A stretch of 64,000 nt of DNA, from the NCBI GenBank assembly GCA_950097015.1, contig CATNEN010000002.1:1860001-1924000 (forward strand). The letters run 5' to 3'. Both the position numbers and the translations under genes were made by a program. Shown here piece after piece: positions 35,830 to 47,554 of this stretch. Numbering within the stretch: position 1 is the first letter of the stretch; every line of letters begins with the position of its first letter. The notes under the pieces were generated by a model, which made no database searches, had not been told where the DNA came from, and saw nothing but the letters and a program-made list of their open reading frames with translations. This stretch comes from Macrostomum hystrix. Taxonomy: Eukaryota; Platyhelminthes; Macrostomidae.

Positions 35830-36500
35830 ATATCCCACCCAGATGACAATTTATCCTATCCAGATGACAAATTATCCCACCCAGATAACAAATTATCCCA
35901 CCCAGATAACAAATTATCCCACCCAGATAACAAATTATCCCACCCAGATAACAAAATATCCCACCCAGATAACAAAATATCCCACCCAGATAACAAATTA
36001 TCCCACCCAGATAACAAATTATCCCACCCAGATAACAAATAATCCCACCCAGATAACAAATTATCCCACCCAGATGACAAATTATCCCACCCAGATGACA
36101 AATTATCCGCACAGATAACAAATTATCCCACCCAGACGACAAATTATCCCACCCAGATGACAAATTATCCGCACAGATGACAAATTATCCACCCAGATGA
36201 CAAATTATCCGCACAGATGACAAATTATCCACCCAGATGACAAATTATCCACCCAGATAACAAATTATCCCACCCAGATGACAAATTATCCGCACAGATG
36301 ACAAATTATCCACCCAGATGACAAATTATCCTCCAGAAGACAAATTATCCCCACATTTGAACATTATCCCTTCAGATAAGAAGTTATCCATCCAGATAGC
36401 AAATTATCCCAGCAGACGGAAATTTATCCCTCCTAATAACAAATTATTCCTCCAGATGACAAGTTATCCATTTAGATGGCAAATTATCCTCCAAAGATGT
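35830..36500. repeat. 20-bp minisatellite
   Basis: Units close to ACAAATTATCCCACCCAGAT, homogeneous at 35870-36060, then with TATCCGCACAGATG variants, then decaying after 36320. Confidence 0.95.
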
Positions 36501-36960
36501 CTAATTATCCCTTTAGTGTTTGGAGGCAAAGTGTGTACTTCACTCAAAAAACAACTTCTTTGAGTAGGTCAACATGGCATTTAGTTACTTATTTGCCTCA
36601 TCTCTAGGGACCAAACTGAGTGCCTCCGATTTTTTTGTCTCCAGTCTTTAGCTTTTTTGCAGGCGGCCCAGGCAGTGAAAGAAAAAATATCACTAGGATT
36701 GATCTTCTATCAAGATTTGGCATTTTAATTTAGTCTCTAATGATTTGGCCAGGGGCGGGAACCACTGGCAGAAATTCATTAGACTCAGCTTGAAGCCACT
36801 GGGTGCCAATTCGTCATCACAGACGAGAACGAAGATTCGGCACTCTTAATTAGATTTCGTGCAGACAAGCAGAGCTAGCGTGGTTGCTGAGGCGTCCTTA
36901 GCAACCTGTCTATCAGCTCAACAGGTTTTCAGCTCCTATCCACTTCTATTTAATCCTATC
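36500..36960. other. spacer, nothing recognised
   Basis: Unique sequence with no coding, RNA or repeat signal. Confidence 0.45.
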
Positions 36961-36964
36961 TACT

Positions 36965-37735
36965 TTTTCTGATTTATCCTATCCTTTTCTCATTAATCTA
37001 ATCTACTTCTCATTAATCTTATCTACTTCTCATTAATCTTATCTACTTCTCATTAATCTTATCTACTTCTCATTAATCTTATCTACTTCTCATTAATCTT
37101 ATCTACTTCAATTAATCTTATCTACTTCTCATTTATCCTATCAACTTCTTATTAATCTTGTCCCCTTCCCATTTAACCTGTCTACTTCCAATTCATCGTG
37201 TCTACTTCTCATTCATTCTATCTACTTCTCATTCATTCTATCTACTTCTCATTCATTCTATCTACTTCTCATTCATTCTATCTACTTCTCATTCATCCTA
37301 TCTACTTCTCATTCCTCCTATCTACTTCTCATTCATCCTATCTACTTATCATTCATCCTATGCACTTCTCATTCATCCTATCTACTTCTCATTCATCATA
37401 TGTACTTCTCATTCATCCTATCTACTTCTCATTCATCATATGTACTTCTCATTCATCCTATGTACTTCTAATTCATCCTATGTACTTCTCACTCATCCTA
37501 TCTACTTCTCATTCATCCTATCTACTTCTCATTCATTCTATCTACTTCTCATTCATTCTATCTACTTCTCATTCATTCTATCTACTTCTCATTCATTCTA
37601 TCTACTTCTCATTCATCCTATCTACTTCTCATTCCTCCTATCTACTTCTCATTCATCCTATCTACTTCTCATTCATTCTATCTACTTCTCATTCATCCTA
37701 TCTACTTCTCATTCATTCTATCTACTTCACTGCAT
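36965..37735. repeat. 20-bp minisatellite, two subfamilies
   Basis: 36965-37140 has units TCTACTTCTCATTAATCTTA. 37195-37735 has units TCTACTTCTCATTCATCCTA or ATTCTA. A seven-to-eight unit pattern (ATTCTA x4, ATCCTA, CTCCTA, ATCCTA) occurs near 37215 and again near 37535, which shows block duplication. Confidence 0.95.
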
Positions 37736-37739
37736 ATAC

Positions 37740-38525
37740 TATACTGCTCTAATCCAGTCAATCTAACTTGACGTAGTTTCTCCGATTTCGTAATTTCCGA
37801 TGGCAATTTTTGCTTTTGTCGTACACTACTCAAAGTAATGCTATGAAACATTTATTTTATGAAAAGTGCTTGGCACCACTTGGTCATATAGCGTGACGAT
37901 CTATTTGATCATTACCGCCTCTTCTCGTTTTTTATCCACCTTCTCCAACAAAATCCGCCCCTTCTCCACCAAAATCCGCCCCTTCTTTACCTAAATTCCC
38001 CCCTCTTCTCCACCCAAATCCCATTTTATCTGTTTCCATTGCCACATCTTCCTGCTCCCCGTCCATGTCCACATTTCCTAGCAATGCTCCGATGGGGGGA
38101 AGGATGGGGGGAAGATGGATGGGACACGATTTCACAGATTGCGGGCAATCACTCGGCAACCAGCAGCCTCTATAGAAGAATCTTTGCCTCGAATTCCCAA
38201 ATAAAGAGAAATATAAAAAGTCGGTCTCCAAGCAAGTCAACCTGAGATAAGTGGATCGGGTTTCCGCTCTCAATGCAGCTCGCTAGTCTGTTGGAGCTAT
38301 AGGCAGAAGTAGAGTTTGCATAGGCGTATCATCCCCTCCAGAGTGCCTGCATGGTTGGCCAATGCGGGGGGATAGATATGGCAAACGGCGAGTGGAAGGA
38401 ACTTAGGGAGGCCATAAAATCTTGGGTCTTAATTATGCAAATCAGTGGGGTACATAATCCAGCTGATTAGAGTGGTGAGAAGGCAGTCTGAAAGCAACTA
38501 GCTTAGCACTGCGAAAGCAGCAATT
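37740..38525. other. spacer / promoter side of the PKA regulatory subunit gene
   Basis: A few short copies of CTTCTCCACCAAAATCCGCC at 37944-38015 resemble the 19-bp array at 21235-22445. No gene or clear promoter element recognised. Confidence 0.45.
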
Positions 38526-40253
38526 ATGAACGAATTATTCCAACGAATCTCGGAACAGTTCAACGCACTTTATCGTCGAGCTGCCGAGCAGTTACGGAGT
38601 GCTGTTCTGCACAATGGAACTCGTCTAGCCGCCAGCTCAGCTGCCTGCAGTCTGGTCGATGGGCATGAAGCTGAGACGGACGATGACGTCCCAACCCAGT
38701 TGGAGTCGATTTCGTCAACTTTGTCTGCTTCTAGGCGACGTCAAATGATGCGCCGAAGGCAAAGCGTCAGTGCCGAGATGCCCGAGCCCGAAGAAGACAG
38801 CTTGGAATGGCGCGCAGTGAGTTTCATTCAGTTTGTTAGCTTGTGGGCTTGTATGCTTTTAGCGCAGTCGGTTTGTTGTGAATTGCGGTTGTCATGGAGT
38901 CTGGTTGTCGTTTTATAGGGTTGCCGCATAGTATGGTGGGCTTATCTGTGTGGGGTTGTCGCGGAGTGGTGCTGTCGAGGAGTGGGGATGTCGCGGAGTG
39001 GTGCTGTCGAGGAGTGGGGATGTCGCGGAGTGGGGATGTCGCGGAGTGGGGTTGTCACGGTGTGGGGTTGTCGCGGAGTGGGGTTCTCGCGGAGTGGGGT
39101 TGTCGCAGACTGAAGTTTTAATGCAGTGGGGTTGTCGCGGAGTGGGGTTGCCGCAAATTTAGGTCTTCGCGCTGGAGCGCTTTCACCCTGCTAGATTCTG
39201 GGGTTTTGTTGATACGAGCTAGAACAATTGCAACATAGTGTCGGGGAAAGTTGTCGGGACTAAAGCAGATATACAAATAAAGATATTTAATTCCAGCTGA
39301 CCTCTATTTTCAGCCGTTCTATCCCAAATCGGAAGAAGAGATGCGCGCCCTGACAAATTCTCTCAGGCAAATTGTTTTCCTTCGAGAATTGCAACCAGCA
39401 GATCTACGTCGAATCGCTCATGCGATGCACGAAAGAATGGCTGAGCCAAGTGAGTAGTATATGTTGCTAATCATCAGATAAGTATTCAAATGTTGCCTCA
39501 CTCTGTCTATTAACAAAATTCTTAGACGAAACTGTCATTCGCGAAGGCTCCGATGGCGACAATTTTTACGTGATTCGACGCGGTCGCTTTGTTGTCACCT
39601 GGCAGCGACCGGACGGCTCCGTTGAAGTCGTTCGCGAACTCGAAGTCAACAAGTTAGAAGGCGGCGAGTGTTGCGCCTACTTTGGTGAACTGGCGCTTCT
39701 GTACAATCGACCGAGATCGGCGAGCGTCACGGAGGCCGGTAGCTCGCAAGGAGGAGCGCTGTGGGTGCTTGACGGAGAAGCATTTCGGCGCCTGGTGATT
39801 CGGGCTGGGCGGCAGCGCCGAGCTGACCAGCTGCGGCTGCTCCGCGGAGCGCCCGCCTTGTCTTGCCTGTCGGCGAGCGATCTGGAACGCCTGTCCGACG
39901 CTCTGACTATTCAAGAGTTCGCCAACGGCGAGGCTGTCTTCAACAAAGGCGACTCAGCGGATGGCATGTACTTTGTGATTCGCGGCGGCGCCCGGGTTGT
40001 CGACTCCGGCGGCGTTGCCTTGGCAACCATCGGACCTGGCGGGTACTTCGGCGAAGCGGCGATTATTAACAACAAGCCGCGATCAGCCACGGTGTTCGCC
40101 ACTGCTCCCAAGGGTGACGATGAAAACGACGACGATAATGGCGAGGGCGAGCGGAAGGCTACAATGGCCTTTCTTGATGCGGCAGCTTTTGAAAGGCTTT
40201 TGGGATCCTGCGTTGAGCTGATGCGACACAGTATGAGGCAGTACAGAGCTTGA
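38526..40253 (+). CDS. cAMP-dependent protein kinase regulatory subunit, RII-like
   Basis: The regulatory subunit inhibits the PKA catalytic subunit until cAMP binds. Exons 38526-38816, 39314-39449 and 39526-40253 join in phase and encode 384 residues. The inhibitor segment is RRRQSVSAE with Ser80; R-R-x-S-V with a phosphorylatable serine is the type II pattern. Two cyclic-nucleotide-binding domains follow. The first phosphate-binding cassette is FGELALLYNRPRSASV and the second FGEAAIINNKPRSATV; the Glu and Arg that contact cAMP are present in both. An acidic insert (GDDENDDDNGEGER) precedes the last helix. The first 30 residues form an amphipathic helix but do not look like the usual RII docking/dimerisation domain, so a further 5' exon or loss of that domain is possible. 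AATAAA is at 40399-40404. Confidence 0.95.
38935..39155. repeat. 18-bp minisatellite in PKA-R intron 1
   Basis: About 12 units close to GGGGTTGTCGCGGAGTGG, with GGGATGTCG and GTGCTGTCGAGG variants. Confidence 0.9.
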
Positions 40254-40434
40254 CTGAGAATTGGGCAGCGGCCTAAACATGATTGTATTGCTTCATTACT
40301 TGTCTTGAGTTCCTGAAACCAAAGCCATTCGCATAAATGCCTGTCGATCATAATTGTCAGTTCTACAACGCTTTAAATACACATACAGAAATTCATATAA
40401 TAAATTCGAGGAGGGCTTCATTTCTTTAAGTGCA

Positions 40435-41180
40435 CATGTTTATCCTTAGTGACGTCTTCCATTTTCAGTGACGTCTTCCATTTTCAGTAACGTATTCTAT
40501 TTTTAGTGACGTCTTCAATCCATAGTGGTGTCATCCATCCTTAGTCACGTCTATCGTGCTTAGTGACGTCATCAATCTAAGTTAGTGGCGTCTTCCATTC
40601 TTAGCGATGTCTTCCAGCTTTAGCGACGTCTTTCATCATTAGTGACGTCTTCCATCCTTAGCATGTCTTTTATTTTTAGTGACGTCGTCCATCCTTAGTG
40701 ACGTCTTCCATCATTAGCGACGTCTTTCATCACTAGTGACGTCTTCCACCTTAGTGAAGTCTTCCATCCTTAGTGACGTCTAGCATTTTTAGTGTTGTGT
40801 TCCATCTAAGTTAGTGACGTCTTCCATCCTTAGTGGCGTCTTCTGTTTTTAGTGACGTCTTCCATCCTTAGTGAAGTCTTCCATCCTTAGTGACGTCTAG
40901 CATTTTTAGTGTTGTGTTCCATCTAAGTTAGTGACGTCTTCCATCTAAGTTAATGACGTCTTCCATCCTTAGTGGCGTCTTCCGTTTTTAGTGACTTCTT
41001 CCATCCTTAGTGGCGCCTTCCGTTTTTAGTGACTTCTTCCATCCTTAGCGGCGTCTTCCGTTTTTAGTGACTTCTTCCATCCTTAGCGAAGTCTTTTATC
41101 TTTAATGACGTCTTCCATCCTTAGCGATGTCTTTCATCTTTAGTGACGTCCTCCATCCTTAGTGACGTTTTCTATCCTTA
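40435..41180. repeat. 20-bp TGACGTC minisatellite, part 1
   Basis: Units close to TTAGTGACGTCTTCCATCC, moderately diverged. Most units contain TGACGTC, seven of the eight bases of the palindromic CRE/ATF site. It begins just after the PKA regulatory-subunit 3' end, is interrupted at 41181 by the LTR element and resumes at 42737. Confidence 0.93.
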
Positions 41181-41565
41181 TGTAAGCCTTGCAAATAGGC
41201 TTCAGAACATCGTATTTGCATGGCTCACATGATTCGCGTACACGACGAGGCGTCCGTGGATCGATACGGCCCAGGAATGTGAGGAAGAAGTTCGGCGAGC
41301 GTTCGCTGGGGAGCGTGTGTGTGTGGGACAAAGAAACAGCTGCCCCTGTGTTAGCAATCTCCCAGCGTTTCTCCCTCTCTCCCCATTCTGCCTCTGTTGT
41401 GCGCGCTGCTTGAATTTAAATATACTGGAAGCGAGAGGCAGAGCTTCGCTGCCGCTTTTCATGTGACCCCGGAGTCCACACAGAAACGGGCCTCTGGCCC
41501 GTGGAGCGTTTATCTCTCTGTTGCTGTGGCAGAAGGTAACAGGAAGACAAAACTTTCCTGTTATA
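41181..41565. repeat. left long terminal repeat
   Basis: First of the two 385-bp terminal repeats. It contains an ATTTAAATATA string near 41413 that could serve as the core promoter. Confidence 0.9.
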
Positions 41566-42351
41566 CGTGGTTCCCTGAGAGAGAGAGTCACCCTTTTCGC
41601 CTTTGTCAACGATGGGTGATTGCCGAAAGGTTCCTACACCGCTAGACACCAGATTCCTGCAACGGCTTCAGAGAGAAACGAACAGAACGAACGTAACGTC
41701 ATCAGAAAAAGCTATGCGACGCAGTCAACGTACCAGCAACTGAGTAGCTATCTACAATTCAGTATTGGCAGTAACTATCTACAATTCACGACCATCAACC
41801 TGGACAAAAAACTGCAAATTAACCTCAAATGCTCTACTAGTTTTGGATTTGGTCAGACTACGGCAGCATGTGACAATGAAAAACAAAAGCGGTCGCAGTG
41901 GGCTCTAATCGTGTTTTGGCCTACGAGCCAGTTACTCACTGATACTAAATTTGCATGCACAAAAGACATGCCCTACGTGAAGTAGGTGTGAGCTTCACCG
42001 ATTAACCAACTCGACTGCAAATGCTCGAAGAGAAGCCTGAGCTGCAACCCAGCAAGTCCGAAGAGGCTGTGGACAGTGGGTGCAGGCCAGGACAATTGCT
42101 GCAATAAGAAGACCAAATCGGGATCGCACGGCTCATCTGAAGCAACTTGGAAGAAAACCTGGCCTAAACTGAACAGAAGCTGCTGACTAGAATTTTTATC
42201 TCCCTCAATTTTTCGGCAAGCGGACTGGCTGGTACGGATCTACGCGTCGTGTCACCCCGAGACAACGTCATCATCAGGACAATTCAAGAAGAACGCGATC
42301 CAGACTGCCAAAGCACTGACAGGAGTGTCAGATAGAAAAAACCGGGGTATA

Positions 42352-42736
42352 TGTAAGCCTTGCAAATAGGCTTCAGAACATCGTATTTGCATGGCTCACA
42401 TGATTCGCGTACACGACGAGGCGTCCGTGGATCGATATGGCCCAGGAATGTGAGGAAGAAGTTCGGCGAGCGTTCGCTGGGGAGCGTGTGCGTGTGGGAC
42501 AAAGAAACAGCTGCCCCTGTGTTAGCGATCTCCCAGCGTTTCTCCCTCTCTCCCCATTCTGCCTCTGTTGTGCGCGCTGCTTGAATTTAAATACACTGGA
42601 AGCGAGAGGCAGAGCTTCGCTGCCGCTTTTCATGTTACTCCGGAGTCCACACAGAAACGGGCCTCTGGCCCGTGGAGCGTTTATCTCTCTGTTGCTGTGG
42701 CAGAAGGTAACAGGAAGACAAAACTTTCCTGTTATA
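42352..42736. repeat. right long terminal repeat
   Basis: Second copy, differing for example by GATATGG for GATACGG and ATACACTGG for ATATACTGG. It is followed directly by the target duplication and the resumed TGACGTC array. Confidence 0.9.
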
Positions 42737-42835
42737 CCTTAGTGACGTCTTCAATTAGCGACGTCTTTCATCATTAGTGACGTCTTCCATCCTTAATGGC
42801 GTCTTTCATTCCCAGGGACATCCTCCATATTTAGC
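42737..42835. repeat. TGACGTC minisatellite, part 2
   Basis: Four or five units continuing the array that the LTR element interrupted; the last copies decay. Confidence 0.85.
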
Positions 42836-42839
42836 GGCG

Positions 42840-43212
42840 ATGTTTTGCATTCGCATTTTTGCAAAAAAAATGGCGTCTAGAAGAAACTTTTCGGTTTTAT
42901 ATTATCGATCAGAATTTGGGCATAAAATTGTACTTTAATCTTTGTAAGAACAGGAGCAGCTCATTTCCTCTCCTATGTTGAGTACGTACAAAAACGTACA
43001 GCTCAACTCCTTCCCAAAATGTATTGCAGGCGATTTTTATTCCTTTAGTGCGATAAGCTCTTGCAACTATAAGATTTAGCCTCCATGCCATTTTTCTATC
43101 CGTCGGACAGTACAAAAGTCTGACAATACACGGCTAGCCCCTGAACCATTTTACACAGCAATCCGTGACAGTCTTTAAAGCAAAAGAACGGCGACTGATT
43201 CAAACTTCTGTA
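42840..43212. other. 5' region of the Ank-Mab-21 gene
   Basis: AT-rich, no repeat. No TATA box at a clear distance. The frame of the gene continues upstream to 43165 without an ATG. Confidence 0.45.
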
Positions 43213-46200
43213 ATGTCGACCTGTAAACTCATCTCAGAAGATTTAAAAAAAGTAGGTGAAATTGCGAAACAGTTTCAACTTTTATGGTCTGACAGGAATT
43301 TTTCTCAAATTGGGATCAAGCCAGATCCAGTTGAAGAGAAACTGAAGTTGATACAAGCTTTCATGAGTTGCTTTGTCAATCAAAATCTGCGAGATTGGTT
43401 CTGCGGGTTGACCGTGATTTTCTTTGCCATAGAAGAAGACGTGGGATCATCTTTAATTTTCTTTGTGTATGCCATCGCTGATTTGCAAGTCCGTGACAGT
43501 TTCTGCGCTCAGGCAGCAGAAGACTCCGCTAGAAAAGGAAAATGGGACGTTGTCTGCTTTCTCACTGACGCAGTTACCGACAGCAGCCTAAGAACCAAAA
43601 TCTGTTTGAAACTAGCCAACTTCCTTTTTTCTGAAGCGGCCACTCAGCCTAATTGGATTGTATTCAAAGATCTGGTGCGTAAAATTTCAGATGAAAGCAT
43701 TAAGGAGCAGTTTTGTTTAACATGCACTGAAATTGCTGCGGGAAATATGGACGCAAAGACGCTTTCAGCCGTCGTCAACTCGACGCAAGCATCACCAGCT
43801 CCGTCAGCTGAGGGCGCAGCAATTCCACCCCGCTGGCTCATCAGGAAGTCCTGCTGTCAGAAACCCCTGCTTGCCCTGCTGTCACATCTCACCGTCTCTG
43901 GCGACAACTCAATCCTGCATTGCACTCTGGCTCAGATGCAGCCAGCTCAGGTCACGGAACTGCTCTGTCTCTTAATCACTCAAGGCCACGTTGCATTGGC
44001 TGCAGCACTGGTTGGTGATGAGAGCTTCAGCAAAGAATATGTCGACCAGCGAGATGACACTGGAGCCACAGCGCTTATGCTGGCGGCTGATGAAGGTCAT
44101 CACGAGCTGATCAAGCAGCTGCTGGATCTCGGAGCATTATCGGATGCTGCAGACAGTCAGGGTCGGACTGCACTGACACGAGCAAACAATGCAGACCAAA
44201 TGAGAGCTGTCAAAGCTCTGGAAGACAGAAGAAAAGATCATCGCGACCACGTTGATGATGAAGTTCGTACTTCGAAGCTGATGAATAAAAATCAACGACA
44301 ACAGCGAAAACTTAAAAAAAATATGGAGTCGAGTAGAAGTTGCAGAAAGAGCAAGTGAGTCTGAACTTTGAATTCTTACAAAGCTATAAAGTGTTATCTG
44401 TCCATCTTCAAATTAGTTTTTAACCTGTTTCTTAAATCAAATCCACGTTTTAGGACGCGAATCCAAGAGGAAAATCAGCTGAGCCTTGACCTCCACAATA
44501 TTCTTTGCCGTGCTGGGTTCACCCAACAAAGAGCACAGTGTCAGCAGGTGCTAGCTGACTCACTGGAAAGTTTCGCGAGTCAACTAATCAGTTTTGAACT
44601 CCGCCGAGAGATGACGGGCAGCTTCTCAGAGGGCTGGGCAAACAGCTTAGTACAAGTGAACGGCAGGACAGGGGCCGACTCTGACATTGACTGGACGATA
44701 TTCCTTGCCAGAGAGATGCTCCATCTTGAGGGCCAATGCAATTGCAGCAATGCGAAACTGCTTAAGGTCAAAGAGGGTCACGCCCTGGTGGATGTTGGAC
44801 AGGGTAAGGAATGTAGGTAACAAACCTTTCATTAAGTTCTACTTAACCAGAGCATGGATGTTATTAAGAACATAATATTCATGTCAAGCACCGGGTTTTG
44901 TCGATACTCCGATTGCCTGAGCTCTGGTCACGATAAGGCTTCTTATTACGAGTAATGCTCTCAGTCCTTAGGGTCGTCTTCCATCATTTAGCGTCGTCCT
45001 CTATCCTTAGCGACGTCTTCCACCTTAGCGACGTCTTCCCCCTTAGCGACATCTTCCACCTTAGCGACATCTTTCATCCTTAGTGATATCTTCCACCTTA
45101 GCGATGTCTTCCACCTTAGTGACGTCTTCCACATTAGCGACGTCTTCCACCTTAGCGACGTATTTCGTCATTAGCGACGTCTTCCACCCTTAGCGACGTC
45201 TTCCATCTAAGTTAGTGACGTTTTCAATTAAGGTTAGTGACGTCTTCTATCTAAGTTAGTGACTTCTTCCACCTTAGCGACGTCTTCCATCCTTTGCGAC
45301 GTCTTCCACCTTAGCGATATCTTTCATCCTTAGTGACGTCTTCCACCTTAGCGAAGTCTTCCACCTTAGCGACATCTTTCATCCTTAGCGACGTCTTCCA
45401 CCTTAGCGAAGTCTTCCATCCTTAGCGACGTCTTTCACCTTAGCGACATCTTTGGTCATTAGTGACATCCTCTATCTTTAGCGACATCTTTCATTCTTTG
45501 CACTGACCTCCATAATAAAAAGAAAAGTTAGTTTTTTGATGTTCTCGATGTGGATAGAAATACATTTTCTGGGGCTGTCAAAAGACAAGGGACAAGGGAT
45601 ATCGGTTTGCATTTTCTGTGCTTAGAAGTTGAGTATGCTACAAGTGACCTTGGCAAATCGGCCATTCACCATTTCAGGCAGCCAGCCGGCAGTAACTGCA
45701 GCCGCATGCGGGGTGCGACCGGCGCAGGACGAGTGCCATGCGATCCAGTGCTGCAGCGGGTTCGGCTCCGATCAGCAAAGGCTCCTGCAGGACAGTTGCC
45801 ACTTTCATGTTCACTTGGTGAAAGCAACCAGACCGAATTCAAAAAACGAACTTAGACTGAGTTTCAGCTTTCAAGAAAAACAAATCATGAGAAATCTGTG
45901 CATTATTCAAGGCCAACTCTTCACAATTATCAAGTTTATCTTTAAGAGGCACCTGCCAATTACCCTAGCAACGCCAGGACTCAAAACCTACCACGCCAAG
46001 ACTCTGCTCTTCCACATGCTTGACAAGCATAGGATGTATAACTTTGCACGCTGGAAACCAGAGAATCTGATCGCCCTGCTGGAGGAGTCTCTCGACATGA
46101 TGCTGGGCTTCATCGACTCCAACGACTCACCCGATGAGTGCATGCCGCATTTCTTCATTCCTAACGCTCGACTCTACTTCAAGAATGCTGGAATTGGAGG

Positions 46201-47068
46201 TGAATTCAAAAACACAAAGCAGAAGGTTCGAGACAGACTAAGAGAAATAAGAGACGATGTGAGAGTAGTGATAGGGCTCTTTAGAAAAGTATTGCGACAG
46301 CTGAGATCAGAAAACTATTACTTCCACCCGTTCACTCTGTTGCCACTGACCGAACCGTCTGTGCTTGTTAGTGAAAGAGACACACTTCATACTTCGTACA
46401 TAAGTGAAGTATACAAAACAGTTTATTTGTGGATGAAGGTGTCAGAGTCGACTTCAAATACTGATGATCTTCTCAACTTTTTATCATCTAAACGGTTCAA
46501 CATAATGATCGAGCTGCCACAGTGCAGGTGTGCAGCGCTGTGCATGGCCGCTGTGATTCACCTTGCACTAAGAGACTTAGAGGCGGCTCAAACGTGCGTG
46601 AGGCAGCTTCTTGGTCATCGAGTTCGATCAGCGTGGAAACCTGAAGAGATTTTGGATGCTTTTCTGGACGATGACTCTGACTGGGCCTGGAGGTTCTGCA
46701 TCCTGTGCGACAAACCGCCCAGCTATCAGTTCCTCCCCGAGTTTACGCGGACTCTGCTCACAGCCAGAATGTCTCAGCCTCGCTCCAACCACCTGTACGT
46801 GAACTTTCGCTGCCTGACCTGGAGTCTCCAAGCTGAGCTGCCTCACACTCGCTCAGCAATCGACTTCGAGGCTTGGCACGCAGAGCTGCAAGAGGACCCG
46901 GACATGGAGGAGCTGTACACTTTGGCTCACTACAGCGACCAACTCGAGCACGTGGATTTCTGCCTGCAGCAGATGGAGGCCATCAGAGATGAGAAACGCG
47001 TCGTTATGGACACGCAGGATGAAGAGAAGATCCGCTACGTCAGTAAAAAACTGGAGAGACTCAGATGA
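43213..47068 (+). CDS. ankyrin + Mab-21 (cGAS-like) nucleotidyltransferase-fold protein
   Basis: Exons 43213-44354, 44454-44803 and 45678-47068 join in phase and give 960 residues. Residues 1-230 are helical and unrecognised. About 235-345 are ankyrin-like, best at DTGATALMLAADEGHHELIK, followed by a basic stretch (KNQRQQRKLKKN). A Mab-21/cGAS-type nucleotidyltransferase core follows: GSFSEGWANS at 436 with the GS signature, SDIDW with Asp458 and Asp460, and QDECHAIQC with Asp515 at the expected third acidic position. Then come the family's LRLSFSFQEKQ, LKTYHAKTLLFHML and MPHFFIPNARLYF motifs of the helical lobe, and a helical C-terminal region with TPR-like character. Family members include cGAS and cGAS-like receptors, which make cyclic dinucleotides on sensing nucleic acid, and Mab-21 developmental proteins with no known activity. 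Which applies here is not visible. Intron 2 is filled with the TGACGTC array. Confidence 0.9.
44955..45500. repeat. TGACGTC/CGACGTC minisatellite, part 3, in intron 2 of the Ank-Mab-21 gene
   Basis: Units close to CCTTAGCGACGTCTTCCA; same family as the arrays at 40435 and 42737 but mostly GCGACGTC instead of GTGACGTC. It is separated from them by the coding exons, so the array family predates or has jumped the gene. Confidence 0.92.
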
Positions 47069-47554
47069 TGTCAAAGCAGCCGAAATTATTTTGTGATGGT
47101 CCTATCGGAACATAGGGAATCTAATGAGACATCTAAAAATAGATTAGTGCCTATCTTATGGAAAATTAATTGAGGAGATGGCTCATGTCAGTTTTTTGAC
47201 TCATCCTTTGATATTGCGACAACGAGGACGAGTAGCTCTAATAACTGAGTCACAATTTAACAAGCCTTGTTTTCTCTTTGAAATGTTCAGGTACGTTTTA
47301 TATTTTTTATGCTTTAAGTGGTATGTAAAGTTTCTCGCATCCCAATTATTCACACTATGGAACCAAAAATATAGAAGCTCGCGATGTTTTTTTCGGAATC
47401 TGGATTTTCCGGACCACAACAGGCTGACTGAGTTACGTTACGAGCGTAGAAAGCGAAATAACAAATCTACGTCTTTGCTGAAGCTTTTTTTGCCTACCTG
47501 TTTCAGCTAGTGAAAGTGCTTTAAGCAACTTTTTTACTTATTTTTCGGTTTTTA
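47069..47554. other. 3' flank, nothing recognised
   Basis: No second gene. The open frame at 47178-47510 has no recognisable content. Confidence 0.45.

Larger units (their letters stand above)
41181..42736. mobile_element. non-autonomous LTR retrotransposon (TRIM-like), complete with target duplication
   Basis: Two direct repeats of 385 bp (41181-41565 and 42352-42736) differ at only about six positions, roughly 1.6 percent. Both begin TGTAAGCC and end CTGTTATA. The 5-bp CCTTA at 41176-41180 and 42737-42741 is the target duplication. Two bases after the left repeat comes TGGTTCCCTGAGAG, the expected position and first bases of a tRNA primer-binding site. A purine-rich stretch with GAAAAAACCGGGG lies just before the right repeat. 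The 786-bp interior has no gag, protease, reverse transcriptase or integrase, so it depends on another element for movement. The open frame at 41620-41985 has no recognisable content. Confidence 0.93.

Noticed and set aside
41620-41985. 121-codon frame inside the LTR element as a gag remnant
   Set aside because: No zinc knuckle or other recognisable motif; probably chance.
45550-45855. Alternative frame at the start of the last Ank-Mab-21 exon
   Set aside because: The frame does not continue into the Mab-21 helical lobe; splicing 44803 to 45678 gives an in-phase protein with family motifs.
43213-47068. Naming the gene cGAS
   Set aside because: Family motifs support the fold but there is no zinc-ribbon insertion seen, and many Mab-21 proteins have no proven enzymatic activity.
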